A stretch of 64,000 bases of DNA from Steroidobacteraceae bacterium (GTDB lineage Bacteria > Pseudomonadota > Gammaproteobacteria > Steroidobacterales > Steroidobacteraceae), in assembly GCA_025451845.1 (NCBI GenBank), contig JANWJS010000028.1, positions 92,189 to 156,188 on the forward strand. Reading direction: 5' to 3'. The position numbers and the translations under genes are program-made. This document shows positions 36,350 through 46,036 of the stretch, piece after piece (positions within the stretch are counted from its first letter, which is position 1; every line of letters begins with the position of its first letter). Under the pieces are notes generated by a model that was not told the DNA's origin, ran no database searches, and saw only the letters and a program-made list of their open reading frames with translations.

Positions 36350-38299
36350 TTGAAACGACGAATCGCCCTGCCGCCGGCGGCCATCCCGCTCATCCTCTTC
36401 GCAACCCAAGCCGCGGCGCATGCGACCGCCGACAGTGGCGGTACCTCACTCGACGAAGTCGTTGTGGTTGCAAACCGTGCGCCCGCCCCGCTATCGCAAG
36501 TCGGCAACTCGGTCACGGTACTCGATGATCAGGCCATCGAGGAAAGTCAGGCAATCATCACCTCGGATCTCCTCGCGCAGACGCCCGGAATAACGGTCGC
36601 GCGCACCGGCGGAGTCGGGCAGCCAACGTCGGTATTCATCCGCGGCGCAGAAGGCGATCAAACAGTGCTCGTCATCGATGGCGTGAAGATGACAGACCCA
36701 TCATTAACCGGTGGGGGCTTCGACTTCGAGAATCTGTTGATCGGCGACACTTCGCGCATCGAGATCCTGCGCGGTGCCCAGTCGACCCTCTACGGCAGCG
36801 ATGCCATCGGTGGTGTCATCAACGTCGTCACCGCCGACCCGGCTCGGAAGTCAGAAGGCGGTGCGAGCCTTGAGGGAGGATCGCACGGCACCGGTTATGG
36901 CACCGTGCACCTCGGCGGCTTGTCGGACGCACTCACGTGGCGCGTCGCCGGCAGCTACTACGGTTCCAGCGGAATCCCGTGCTTCGATCGGTACCTCGGC
37001 GGCCGGCGTGATTGCGCGAGCCAGATCGGCGATGGCGCCGGCCAGCTCCGCTATCAGTTCACCCCCGATGTGCAGCTGGACTTGCGCGGGTACATCGTCT
37101 CATCGCGCACCGATTTCGACGGTTATGACACTCCTACCTTCACCTTCGGTGATGACAGCGAATATGGCAAGACGCAGCATGGCATCGGGTACGCGGGACT
37201 CACCTTGTGGTCGCCGGATCATTCTCTCTCCAACCGACTCTCGGTTCAGTATACCGGCTCCGAGACCCGTGAATTCGATCCGAACGCTCCCGCGAATTAC
37301 GGCGATCCCACGACCGAGACCTTTTACGGGTTCGGGCGCAATGTTCGCGAAGAATATCAGGGCACCTGGAAATTCTCCGATGCCGGGCAGGTCGTCTTCG
37401 GCGCCCAGAACGAGCACTCTACGATAAATACCGTGAGCCCCTTCTCGCCGTTCATCGGCGCGGGCGTAGTCATCGACAGCGGCTACGTGCAGGCGCGGTA
37501 CGAGGTTCTGCAAGGACTCACGCTCACGGCCGGCACCCGTTACGATCATCATGACGTCTACGGCGGACATAGTACCGGCCAGCTTGCGGCCGCGTGGGTT
37601 CTGCCCGATCAGAACACCGTCCTGCGAGCGAGCTTTGGGCAAGGGTTCAAGGCGCCCTCCCTGTACCAACTCTACAGCAACTACGGCAATCGCGCGCTGC
37701 AGCCTGAAACGGCAAACAGTTGGGATGCCGGCATCGAGCAGCACATGCTGCAGGGGCACCTGGTCTCTTCCGCCACCTATTTTCAACGCAGCAGCCGCGA
37801 TCTCATCAGCTTCTTCGACTGCTTCACCCCGAGCCCATTGTGCGCGACCGAGCCCTTCGGCTACTACGCCAACATCGCGCGCTCCTTCGCGCGCGGGGTA
37901 GAGCTCACGGCCTCACTCGAGGCGACCGACCGCCTTTCGTTCACGGCCAATTACACCTGGATGACTGCCGAGGATCGCTCGGCGGGGTCGTCGGCCTACG
38001 GAAACGCGCTGCCTCGCCGGCCCGGGGAGACCGGCAACGCAACGTTGCGCTACGTCTGGCCCTGGCGGCTCGACACGGACCTCGCGCTGCGCTATTCCGG
38101 TCCAAGCTTCGACGACGCGGCAAATAGGATCAGGCTCGCAGGCTATGTGCTGCTGGATTTCCGGACATCCCTGCCCATCAGCGATCATCTGCAGATCTAC
38201 GCCCGCGCGGAGAACCTGACCGACCGCCACTACGAGCTGGCGTATCAGTATGGAACCCCGGGGCGCTCGGCTTACATCGGGGCACGTGCCACCTTCTAG
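36350..38299 (+). CDS. btuB: TonB-dependent vitamin B12 receptor
   Basis: Plug domain (LDEVVVVANRAPAPLSQVGNSVTVLDDQAI, PGITVARTGGVGQPTSVFIRGAEGDQTVLVIDGVKMTDPS, GAQSTLYGSDAIGGVINVVT) and terminal aromatic strand; downstream of cobalamin riboswitch. Confidence 0.9.
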   Translation: MKRRIALPPAAIPLILFATQAAAHATADSGGTSLDEVVVVANRAPAPLSQVGNSVTVLDDQAIEESQAIITSDLLAQTPGITVARTGGVGQPTSVFIRGAEGDQTVLVIDGVKMTDPSLTGGGFDFENLLIGDTSRIEILRGAQSTLYGSDAIGGVINVVTADPARKSEGGASLEGGSHGTGYGTVHLGGLSDALTWRVAGSYYGSSGIPCFDRYLGGRRDCASQIGDGAGQLRYQFTPDVQLDLRGYIVSSRTDFDGYDTPTFTFGDDSEYGKTQHGIGYAGLTLWSPDHSLSNRLSVQYTGSETREFDPNAPANYGDPTTETFYGFGRNVREEYQGTWKFSDAGQVVFGAQNEHSTINTVSPFSPFIGAGVVIDSGYVQARYEVLQGLTLTAGTRYDHHDVYGGHSTGQLAAAWVLPDQNTVLRASFGQGFKAPSLYQLYSNYGNRALQPETANSWDAGIEQHMLQGHLVSSATYFQRSSRDLISFFDCFTPSPLCATEPFGYYANIARSFARGVELTASLEATDRLSFTANYTWMTAEDRSAGSSAYGNALPRRPGETGNATLRYVWPWRLDTDLALRYSGPSFDDAANRIRLAGYVLLDFRTSLPISDHLQIYARAENLTDRHYELAYQYGTPGRSAYIGARATF

Positions 38300-38701
38300 C
38301 GCCCGCGCTTGATTCGGTCGGGCGTTGTCCTTCGCCAGCGCACCAAAGATCTTCGTAGCGCCCCCCCGGCAGGCGGATGAAGGCGCGCCACGGGACATCA
38401 GCGCTCGCTGAGGATGCTGCGCCAAATAGTAAGCCCTTGATTTGATTTAGTTTCAAATCGTCAGGGCCGCCTCCCTGTTTCGCTTACCCCGCATGCGCCG
38501 TTGCGCAAATGAGAGGTCGATGGAAGACTTTGCAGGGCAAACCCGCGTAGTATTGCGCAGCGATAGCGGTACCCAAGCCCCGTTGCTGCAGTGCCGCATC
38601 GCCGCGACGGGCCCAGTTCCGACGCTTTAAATAAATAGGATTTCGAGTCGGTCGGGGGTCTAGTGGGGTCGAATGAATGCTTGAGGCGCCAAAAGTGCGC
38701 C

Positions 38702-39781
38702 ATGGTCGCGCGCTACGCAAAGTCACGAGACGCCAAAGGATTCACGCAAGTCTTCACGACCCTGGCTCCCTTGGCGCTTCTCTGGTGGACCGCCGTCCGG
38801 CTCGCCGGCGCATCGCCCTGGCTCGCCGCGATTCCATTGCCGTTCATCATCCTATTCACGGTGCGCGGCTTTGGCCTCATGCACGAATGCGGCCATGGCA
38901 GCTTGTTTCGGAATGCTCGTGCAAATCGCGGAGTCGGATTCCTCTTCGGCGTCATTTCGGGGATGCCACAGTATGTATGGTCACAGCATCACAACTACCA
39001 TCATGCGCACAACGGCAATTGGGACAAATACCGGGGACCCTACGCAACGCTGTCCATTGATGAGTACTCTGCGCTGACAAGCGGACGGCAGCGCTTCTAC
39101 CGGTTCAAGTGCAGCGTCCTGGCCGCCCCGCTCGCGGGCTTCATCTATCTGATTGCCACCCCGCGCTTCACCTGGCTGAAAGGCAGTGTTGGCCTGCTCA
39201 TCCATATTGCCAGGCGGAAGAGGTCGCACCCCGGCATGTCCCTGCAGGCCCACGCTGCGACGTATCGAACGCGCTACTGGAAAACGGCTCGCGAGTACCG
39301 GCACATGCTGTGGAATAACCTCGTGCTCCTGAGCCTCTGGGTGTTGATGAGCTACGCATGCGGAATATTCACATTCTTCTGCATCTATGTGCTCAGCGTA
39401 TCCATCGCGGGCGGCGCGGGAATCGTGTTGTTCACCGTGCAGCACAACTTCAATTACTCTTATGCCAGCGATGACGAACACTGGGACCAGGATACTGGAG
39501 CGATCGAAGGCACGAGCTATCTGGTACTGCCGCGCTGGCTGAACTGGTTCACGGTCAATATCGGCTATCATCACATCCATCACCTGTCGGCGAGCATCCC
39601 AAATTACTGCCTGGCTGAGTGCCACGATGAATATCAGCACGTGTTCCCGAGCGTGACCCGCCTGCGGTTGTGCGAGGTGCTCGGCGCGTTGAAATGCATT
39701 TTGTGGGACAAGCATGCGCAACGAATCATCTCGGTGGCGGAGTACCAGCGGCGACCGTGCGATGTCGTCGCTCGAGCCTGA
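38702..39781 (+). CDS. fatty acid desaturase family protein
   Basis: HECGHGSLF, HHNYHHAHNG, HHIHHLS histidine boxes. Confidence 0.9.
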   Translation: MVARYAKSRDAKGFTQVFTTLAPLALLWWTAVRLAGASPWLAAIPLPFIILFTVRGFGLMHECGHGSLFRNARANRGVGFLFGVISGMPQYVWSQHHNYHHAHNGNWDKYRGPYATLSIDEYSALTSGRQRFYRFKCSVLAAPLAGFIYLIATPRFTWLKGSVGLLIHIARRKRSHPGMSLQAHAATYRTRYWKTAREYRHMLWNNLVLLSLWVLMSYACGIFTFFCIYVLSVSIAGGAGIVLFTVQHNFNYSYASDDEHWDQDTGAIEGTSYLVLPRWLNWFTVNIGYHHIHHLSASIPNYCLAECHDEYQHVFPSVTRLRLCEVLGALKCILWDKHAQRIISVAEYQRRPCDVVARA

Positions 39782-40012
39782 GCGAACGGCCGGATTGCGC
39801 TCTGATACGCGGTGACCTAGAGGTTACACAGCGGGCACATTGGCGCTGATATGCGGGCCAAGCTTGCGAAAGGCGCGCGAAGCCCTCGCCGTAGATGTAG
39901 AGTGGGCGCAATCGCTCTCCGCCGGTAGCGTCTGCCCACGCAGAATGCGACCGCGAACGGGTATGGGACCTTGCCCACGCCTGCGCGGACGGGCTCAACT
40001 CAGGCAAATCAT

Positions 40013-40396
40013 ATGTCTTCGAACCCTTGGAGTCCCAGCTCGCATCTGGCACCGGCGGCCGATCATTCCGATCCGACGGCGGGCTACCCCGCGCGGATCG
40101 TTCGCGAGCAGGCTGAGGAAGCCGAGCGCGCGCAGCGAGAACGAATCGAACAGTCGTGTGAACTCAACACTCCCGCGACGCGAATCCGTGCTTGGGAAAG
40201 ACTGCATCGCCTGACGCTGCCGCGCGGATCGGCACACTCGGTGCTCAGTGTGGTGGCCGAAGCTACGCACCTCACTCTCGAGGAGGTGCGTGAGGAGCAG
40301 CGGCGACGTTTGGAGCCTGCCCCCCTGCCGAAGCTGAGCGATTCGCCGGCGACCACGACGCCAACTGAGGAATCCGGCAACGCTCGCAACACATGA
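40013..40396 (+). CDS. hypothetical protein
   Basis: 127-aa charged ORF, first of a same-strand series of small genes. Confidence 0.45.
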   Translation: MSSNPWSPSSHLAPAADHSDPTAGYPARIVREQAEEAERAQRERIEQSCELNTPATRIRAWERLHRLTLPRGSAHSVLSVVAEATHLTLEEVREEQRRRLEPAPLPKLSDSPATTTPTEESGNARNT

Positions 40397-40548
40397 GGCG
40401 TTCGGCCGTCAGGGTGAGCCTGGTGTGCGGAGTCTTCCGGGTGAGCGCCCAAGAGCGCTGAGGCAATTCTCAGCCCACCCCGCAGATGGACGGCGAGCGG
40501 TTTGACCGCGCCGGAACGCATCTTCCCGATCCTGACAGAGGAAACTTC

Positions 40549-40722
40549 GTGCCCAGACAAAACTACCGCCAAGTCAAGAAGCAGAAGGAGCAGAGCAGGA
40601 AGGCGCGCCAGCTCGAGAAACAGCAGCGCCGGACGGCTCGCCCGAATACCGGAGAGATCGAGACGCCGTTACAGGATCCGCCCGCTAACCCGAGCGATCC
40701 GACAGTGAGCCGCGGAACATGA
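40549..40722 (+). CDS. small highly basic hypothetical protein
   Basis: GTG start after AGAGGAAAC; VPRQNYRQVKKQKEQSRKARQLEKQQRR; ATGA overlap with next ORF. Confidence 0.6.
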   Translation: MPRQNYRQVKKQKEQSRKARQLEKQQRRTARPNTGEIETPLQDPPANPSDPTVSRGT

Positions 40723-41123
40723 GGCTTGGCCAAGCCCGCGGCGCCGCTACGCGTCAAGGTCGCTTCTCACAGCTGCATCGCGACCGAGAGGCCGCGCCTA
40801 AGCTGCGCACGATGTTCCCGGTGGTCGAGCAGCTCCGCTTTGAGCTGAGTTTCGAGGGCGGCGGCGCGGCTACCCCGGTACCTCAATCACACTTTCTGCA
40901 CCCTCCGGCCCGCGCGTACTTTACTTTCCCCTGTCCGTATAGCGACTGCGACGGCCGGTTCGAGCTCACCGCGGCCGTACACGCGGCAGTGGAGGATCCG
41001 GCGCATCGGATCGAAGGCGTACTGGAGTGCGCCGGCTCCCGTGTGAGCGACTTCAGGTCGAAGCCGCATTGTCAGTTACGCCTCTGCTTTACGCTCACGG
41101 CGGTGTGTTCGCCTGCCCATTAA
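40719..41123 (+). CDS. conserved-looking hypothetical protein with FPCPYSDCDG motif
   Basis: 4-bp overlap with preceding gene; LRFELSF...PPARAYFTFPCPYSDCDGRFEL. Confidence 0.65.
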   Translation: MRLGQARGAATRQGRFSQLHRDREAAPKLRTMFPVVEQLRFELSFEGGGAATPVPQSHFLHPPARAYFTFPCPYSDCDGRFELTAAVHAAVEDPAHRIEGVLECAGSRVSDFRSKPHCQLRLCFTLTAVCSPAH

Positions 41124-41134
41124 CGGACACTCCA

Positions 41135-41590
41135 ATGAGCGAGTATGAGTTCACGGTTTCTCTGCGCATTCGCCATCCGGCAATAGACCCGGACACGATC
41201 ACCGCCATGCTCGGCATCGAGCCGCAGCACGCCTGGCGAGCGGGCCAACCGCGCGTCGATCCGGCGGGCACGGAGCTCGGCGGCGCGCATCACGACAGCT
41301 ACTGGATGGGAAGGCTGATGGACGAGCCGCAGCTTTCCTCCGATAGCGCCTCGGTGGAAGGGATGATCTTGAAGACCCTCAGTCAGCTGCGGCGCTCCCA
41401 GTCCTTCCTCGAGCAGCTGAACGCGGGGGGAGGGGTCGCAGAGCTGCTCGTGAGTCTCTATGCGCGCGAGGACTTCCGGCTCGAGCTTCCGTCGGACTCC
41501 CTGACATTGCTGGGCCGACTACATCTGGCGATCGCCTTGGACGTTCATCCCCATTCACCGCTCGAGGCGCCCGTGTCGAGAGCGAACTGA
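41135..41590 (+). CDS. DUF4279-like protein
   Basis: SLRIRHPAIDPDTITAMLGIEPQHAWRAGQPR. Confidence 0.7.
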   Translation: MSEYEFTVSLRIRHPAIDPDTITAMLGIEPQHAWRAGQPRVDPAGTELGGAHHDSYWMGRLMDEPQLSSDSASVEGMILKTLSQLRRSQSFLEQLNAGGGVAELLVSLYAREDFRLELPSDSLTLLGRLHLAIALDVHPHSPLEAPVSRAN

Positions 41591-41627
41591 GGCGGGCACC
41601 GCTCGACACGCCACGGACCTCATTAGC

Positions 41628-41972
41628 ATGGGCGAGACCAGAATCACCTCCGCGCAAGCGCTTGTCGCTGATGCCAGCGCCATCATGCGGCTGCTGGACG
41701 AAGTGCCGGATGCCGGCGAGATCTGCCTGGAGCTGTCCAAGCCGTACTTCACACGCCGCTGGCGGCACTCGGACCTGCGCAGCTTCTGGATCGCCAGCGA
41801 CGGCACGACGGCCGTGTGCCACACCCTTACGGGCCTCGAGCTCGATGAAGTGATTGCCCTCTGGCTCAGCTTCGACGATTACCGGCGGCAGCCCGGATTC
41901 AGGCTGTCGGCGAGCTCGCTGGGCAATATCATTGAGACGGAGCTAGGCCTGACAGTCGGGCTCGACGAGTGA
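41628..41972 (+). CDS. hypothetical protein
   Basis: 114-aa ORF in line with preceding genes. Confidence 0.5.
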   Translation: MGETRITSAQALVADASAIMRLLDEVPDAGEICLELSKPYFTRRWRHSDLRSFWIASDGTTAVCHTLTGLELDEVIALWLSFDDYRRQPGFRLSASSLGNIIETELGLTVGLDE

Positions 41973-42003
41973 TCACGTACCTTTCGGGCCCTGAAGGGCG
42001 AAT

Positions 42004-42039
42004 GAGGATCGAACCCTCGGCCCTCGCCTTGCGAACGCG
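42004..42039 (-). pseudogene. degenerate tRNA-Ala-like fragment (anticodon arm to T arm)
   Basis: By hand 32/36 identical to the corresponding part of tRNA-Ala at 45106..45181; no plausible acceptor or D stem. Confidence 0.55.
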
Positions 42040-42090
42040 TTTCGGCTGACCCTCCGCCACCATGCCGCTCGTGCGGGCACGGGTGTCGCT

Positions 42091-42678
42091 CTATCTCGTC
42101 TGCAAGATGATGTCGCTGGGCGAAGTGATGAGGATGCAAATGCAGCCGGTCTCGCTCCACACGCGTTCATCGGCTGTGCCCAGCTCTCGCCGATTGTAAT
42201 CCCCGGGGTAGAGCTTGCGGTCTTCTATCCAAAGCTCGCCGTCCAGGAGGAAGAGTTCCTCCACGCCCGCATGGCGGTGCGGCGGATACGCAGTGCCCGG
42301 AGCGAGGCGCACCAGCATGGTGACCCCGTCTCGCTCGGTGTCGGTTGCAAGTAGCTTACAAGAGATGCCGGCTGCGGCGCATTCCCATTCAGGCTCCTGC
42401 CACGGATGGCTCATGAGTACTGCCGGGTCCTCGGTCTCTTCACCGATGCGACGCTGGAGATGACTCCACATCGACTCCGATGGCCGCAGGATGTCCGTGG
42501 GCCACGCGATAAAGGAATCGACGACCGGACGCAGTGACTGCAGCTCTCGCTGACATTCGGCACAGTCTGAGAGGTGGGCTTCCAGGCGGCGTGTCTCCTC
42601 CGATGGAAGGGCATGCAGCACGTAAACAGGCAGCAGCTCGGCCTGCGCGCACCGACTTTGCTCAGAGCCCACGCTCAT
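42091..42678 (-). CDS. ChrR-type anti-sigma factor / cupin
   Basis: HLSDCAECQREL zinc-binding motif plus cupin (YPPHRHAGVEELFLLDGELWIEDRKLYPGDYNRR); overlaps sigma gene by 4 bp. Confidence 0.88.
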   Translation of the reverse strand: MSVGSEQSRCAQAELLPVYVLHALPSEETRRLEAHLSDCAECQRELQSLRPVVDSFIAWPTDILRPSESMWSHLQRRIGEETEDPAVLMSHPWQEPEWECAAAGISCKLLATDTERDGVTMLVRLAPGTAYPPHRHAGVEELFLLDGELWIEDRKLYPGDYNRRELGTADERVWSETGCICILITSPSDIILQTR

Positions 42679-43397
42679 AGTTGCCCGTTCTTCATGCTGA
42701 TGGCCTGGCGTAGCTTCTCCAGACCCGAGCGAATGCGTGTCTTGACGGTACCGAGCGGCTGATTCAGTCGCGCAGCAACTTCGGGGTAGCTCAGCTCGAG
42801 AAAAAAGGCGGTCTCGATCGCCTCGCGCTCGCCCGCAGTGAGGGTGTCCAGGCATGCCCGGAGCGCCTGCCGCCGCTGGACGGACTCGATCGCCTCAGCG
42901 GTGCTGTCGATGTCGTCTGCCCGCCATGCTTCGTCCACCGCGACAGGGGCGGTGCGCTTCTTTCGATGGTCGTGCCGCAGTCGGTCGATGGCTCTCGATC
43001 GTGCCTGGTTCATGATCCATCCCAGGACCGGTCCGGCGGCCGGGTCGTACTTGGCTGCGCGAGTCCAGACCGCATGGAAGGTGTCCATGGTCAGTTCCTC
43101 GGCGGACCGGCGATCGTCGAGAAGTCGGGCCAGGAAGGTAAAGACGAGGCGATGCGTCCTCTCATATAGCGCCCGCAGCGCGCGCTGATCCCCGGCCGCA
43201 ATCGCGCGAACGAGCGCCACCCACGCGTCCTCTGGCACGCGCGACCGGGTAGGGTCCGCATAAAGTAAGGCAGCCAGCGTTCCGGGTACTGGATCAGCCC
43301 AGCTCTCCTTCGTTTGTTTTTGTTTTGCTGAGCTCACGTCCCGCCATAATGTGGCTATCGTTTGCCCGAGGCAAGGAATTATCGGTCGACTCCGCAT
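42675..43397 (-). CDS. ECF RNA polymerase sigma factor
   Basis: Sigma-2 region (YERTHRLVFTFLARLLDDRRSAEELTMDTFHAVWTRA) and sigma-4 (AFFLELSYPEVAARLNQPLGTVKTRIRSGLEKLR); start uncertain. Confidence 0.9.
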   Translation of the reverse strand: MRSRPIIPCLGQTIATLWRDVSSAKQKQTKESWADPVPGTLAALLYADPTRSRVPEDAWVALVRAIAAGDQRALRALYERTHRLVFTFLARLLDDRRSAEELTMDTFHAVWTRAAKYDPAAGPVLGWIMNQARSRAIDRLRHDHRKKRTAPVAVDEAWRADDIDSTAEAIESVQRRQALRACLDTLTAGEREAIETAFFLELSYPEVAARLNQPLGTVKTRIRSGLEKLRQAISMKNGQL

Positions 43398-43644
43398 TCC
43401 GGCGCTCGAGTTCCCATGCGGCGAAGCACCTGACGTGGACGTGGTAATTCCCCGCGCCGGGGTCCTCTCTCGAGGAAAATTGAAGCTCGAATTCCATCTC
43501 CTCGCCTCTGATAGTCATGCCGCACAGAGCGCACGATGACCCGCCGCCCGGTCCTCCCCACATTCGTTCCGGGCGGCTCTCCGGCAAGCTGCCGGTCTTC
43601 ATCACCTTGCGAGCCAGGGTACGCAGCACGCGCTCATCACTCAT
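43294..43644 (-). CDS. small Cys/His (putative zinc-binding) protein
   Basis: CALCGMTIRGEEMEFELQFSSREDPGAGNYHVHVRCFAAWELERR. Confidence 0.7.
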   Translation of the reverse strand: MSDERVLRTLARKVMKTGSLPESRPERMWGGPGGGSSCALCGMTIRGEEMEFELQFSSREDPGAGNYHVHVRCFAAWELERRNAESTDNSLPRANDSHIMAGRELSKTKTNEGELG

Positions 43645-43764
43645 CTTTGTTGTTCCTTCGCCTCGGATTGCGGACTCGGGCCACGTATAAAACGACAAAT
43701 CCATCCGGGTGGATTGGAACCTGCCGGTGGCGCACGAGCGGCGCCACCTCAGCTCAGGCGACGG

Positions 43765-43785
43765 TGACGCTCTCAGAAAGCGTCA
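43765..43785. promoter_or_regulatory. dyad in divergent intergenic region
   Basis: TGACGCT-CTCAGAA-AGCGTCA perfect 7-bp arms. Confidence 0.35.
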
Positions 43786-43814
43786 TCGCTTTCGATTCGC
43801 ACCGCAGGCTACCT

Positions 43815-44135
43815 ATGCCTTACGGTTCGCGTGTATCTGATGCTAGCCTTCGCAGGCGCGCCGCGACCCGGATTAGCGATGAACGGCTACCGGTAATTCT
43901 TCCGGCTTTCATTCATCCGCAGCATGGCGCGGGTGAACTGTGCCAGGTGTGCGACCGGCAAATCGACCGGTACCGCATCGAATACCAAGTGACGGATCCC
44001 CGAGATCGCTACGGGTTGTCATTTCACCTCCCGTGTTACAGAGCCTGGCAGTTCGAGTGTAGATGTTTGTTAGTGCACACTCGCAGCAGCACTGCCAGGT
44101 CAACTACTCGACATCGGAGCAGCCGCCCTTGGTAA
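43815..44135 (+). CDS. small Cys/His (putative zinc-binding) protein, similar to 43294..43644
   Basis: ELCQVCDRQIDRYRIEYQVTDPRDRYGLSFHLPCYRAWQFECR. Confidence 0.65.
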   Translation: MPYGSRVSDASLRRRAATRISDERLPVILPAFIHPQHGAGELCQVCDRQIDRYRIEYQVTDPRDRYGLSFHLPCYRAWQFECRCLLVHTRSSTARSTTRHRSSRPW

Positions 44136-44458
44136 TGCGTCGCCCATCAGGGCAACGTTCGCGCCAGTCGATCGCTCGTTCGGGTCCCGCTCAGGCACGC
44201 CGTTAGACGACCGCGTGGAGAACATCAACGATTCCCGTCCCTCCCCTCCAGACCTGACGGCCCGAAACCCAGAGGCGTTGCGAAGCGATCTTCGGTCGGG
44301 CCCTGCACAACGCGTGACGCGGACGCCGTTTGCCGCGTACGCGAGGTACACCTCGGAGAGCCACGCACGATGCACGTCGGATCGCGCCATTCTCCTTCGA
44401 CGACAACTCTCATAAGAAAGTCAAATCTTCCACGACGGCTCATTCCAGAGCTACTAGA

Positions 44459-45040
44459 ATGGGGTTCATGCGACAGCGTGACATGCAACACCATACGTAT
44501 GCGGACTACCTCACCTGGTCTGTCACCTATGGGAATGAGGTCATAGACGGCATCGCCTATGTTAGAGATCCGCCTGCACCATCTCGACTGCACCAAGAAG
44601 TCGTCGGTGAGCTCCATCGCCAGATCGCGAATTCGCTTCAGGACAGGCACCCCCGTGTCTACGCCGCGCCCTTCGACATCCGCTTACCGAAGCACGGCGG
44701 CGCCGACGATCAAATCGACACTGTAATACAGCCCGATGTCATTATCGTCTGCGAGCTGCATAAGCTCGACGACCGCGGCATGCGTGGCGCACCCGACTGG
44801 GTCGCAGAAGTCCTCTCGCCCTCTACCGCCACTTACGACCGAACCACCAAACTGCGTGTGTTCGAACGTGCCGGTGTTCCGGAGGTCTGGCTGATAGATC
44901 CGACCGATCGTACCGTCACGATCTATCGAATCGCAGCCGGCCAGTACAGGCCACCGGTAGTGCTTGAGCTAAGGGGTCAAACGGCCCTAACCGCCGTTCC
45001 TGGCGTCAGCATTGATTGGGATCACCTGCTGGCAATGTAA
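44459..45040 (+). CDS. Uma2 family endonuclease (DUF820)
   Basis: EVIDGIAYVRDPPAPSRLHQEVVGELHRQI, IQPDVIIVCE, WVAEVLSPSTATYDRTTKLRVFERAGVPEVWLIDP. Confidence 0.92.
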   Translation: MGFMRQRDMQHHTYADYLTWSVTYGNEVIDGIAYVRDPPAPSRLHQEVVGELHRQIANSLQDRHPRVYAAPFDIRLPKHGGADDQIDTVIQPDVIIVCELHKLDDRGMRGAPDWVAEVLSPSTATYDRTTKLRVFERAGVPEVWLIDPTDRTVTIYRIAAGQYRPPVVLELRGQTALTAVPGVSIDWDHLLAM

Positions 45041-45105
45041 GCCGACGAGATTCGACCGATCCCGCACGCGGCTCGACGGAAGTGGTCGGAACGACCGGGA
45101 ATAGG

Positions 45106-45181
<76 letters not shown>

Positions 45182-45393
45182 CACGCAAGGCGCGCGATTC
45201 TAGCACCCAAGGCCAGCCCGTCCAATCACGATGGCTTGGCGGGCTCTGCGCCTGAGGCCGCCGCCAAGTCCCAATTCCCTGCCCCAGAACGATACACGGC
45301 GCCTCCCCGCTGCCCCATTCCCCGAACGGCTTCACCCGCCACCCCACCCGGCAGCTATGATGGTCCGGGAGCCAAGCCATTCTGGAGAGGCCC

Positions 45394-45873
45394 ATGCTGG
45401 CAATCGGCGCGCGGGCACCCGAGTTCACCTTGCCGGATGCGGACGGCCAGACGACCTCGCTCAGTAATCTGCTGCGGGACGGCCCGCTCGTCCTTTACTT
45501 CTATCCCGCCGATTTCACGCCGGGCTGCACGCGTGAGGCCTGCCATATCCGCAACCTGCATGGGGAAGCGCAGGCGGCGGGCCTCAGAGTTGCGGGCGTC
45601 AGCCCGCAAAGCCCCGAGAGCCATCGCGCCTTTCGCGACAAGCACAAGCTCCCCTTCATCCTCTTGGCCGACACTGACCGCTTCGTCATCAAGATGTATG
45701 GCGTGCAGGGACCGCTGGGATTCGGGGTACGCCGCGCGACCTTCCTCATCGATCAGGCCAGGCACATCCTGGATGCCGTCGTGGCAGATTTTCGCATCGG
45801 CGAGCACGCGGCATTCGTACGCAAGGCGATTGCGCTGAGCGCACATTCCGGGCGGGCGAAGCGCGCTCAATAG
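45394..45873 (+). CDS. peroxiredoxin (BCP/AhpC-TSA family)
   Basis: GARAPEFTLPDADGQTTSLSNLL, FYPADFTPGCTREAC. Confidence 0.92.
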   Translation: MLAIGARAPEFTLPDADGQTTSLSNLLRDGPLVLYFYPADFTPGCTREACHIRNLHGEAQAAGLRVAGVSPQSPESHRAFRDKHKLPFILLADTDRFVIKMYGVQGPLGFGVRRATFLIDQARHILDAVVADFRIGEHAAFVRKAIALSAHSGRAKRAQ

Positions 45874-46036
45874 TTGCCCATCGAGCGGCTGTCGACCCCG
45901 AAAACAAGGAAGCGCCAAAACTTCCACTCTCAGGCTCAAGGAAGTGCTCCGCCGCCGCAGGCAGCGGGCCCTCGGGCAAAAAACCGCTTTTTTCGCGAGG
46001 CGCGCTGACCGGGCAGGAACCCGGATCCGGCACCTC

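Noticed and set aside
39782-40012. Possible mobile-element or REP-like sequence after the desaturase
   Set aside because: Some inverted symmetry but no terminal repeats, transposase fragment or second copy found by eye
44136-44458. Possible coding sequence or IS remnant before Uma2
   Set aside because: Short ORFs on both strands with no motif; no terminal inverted repeats or target duplication seen
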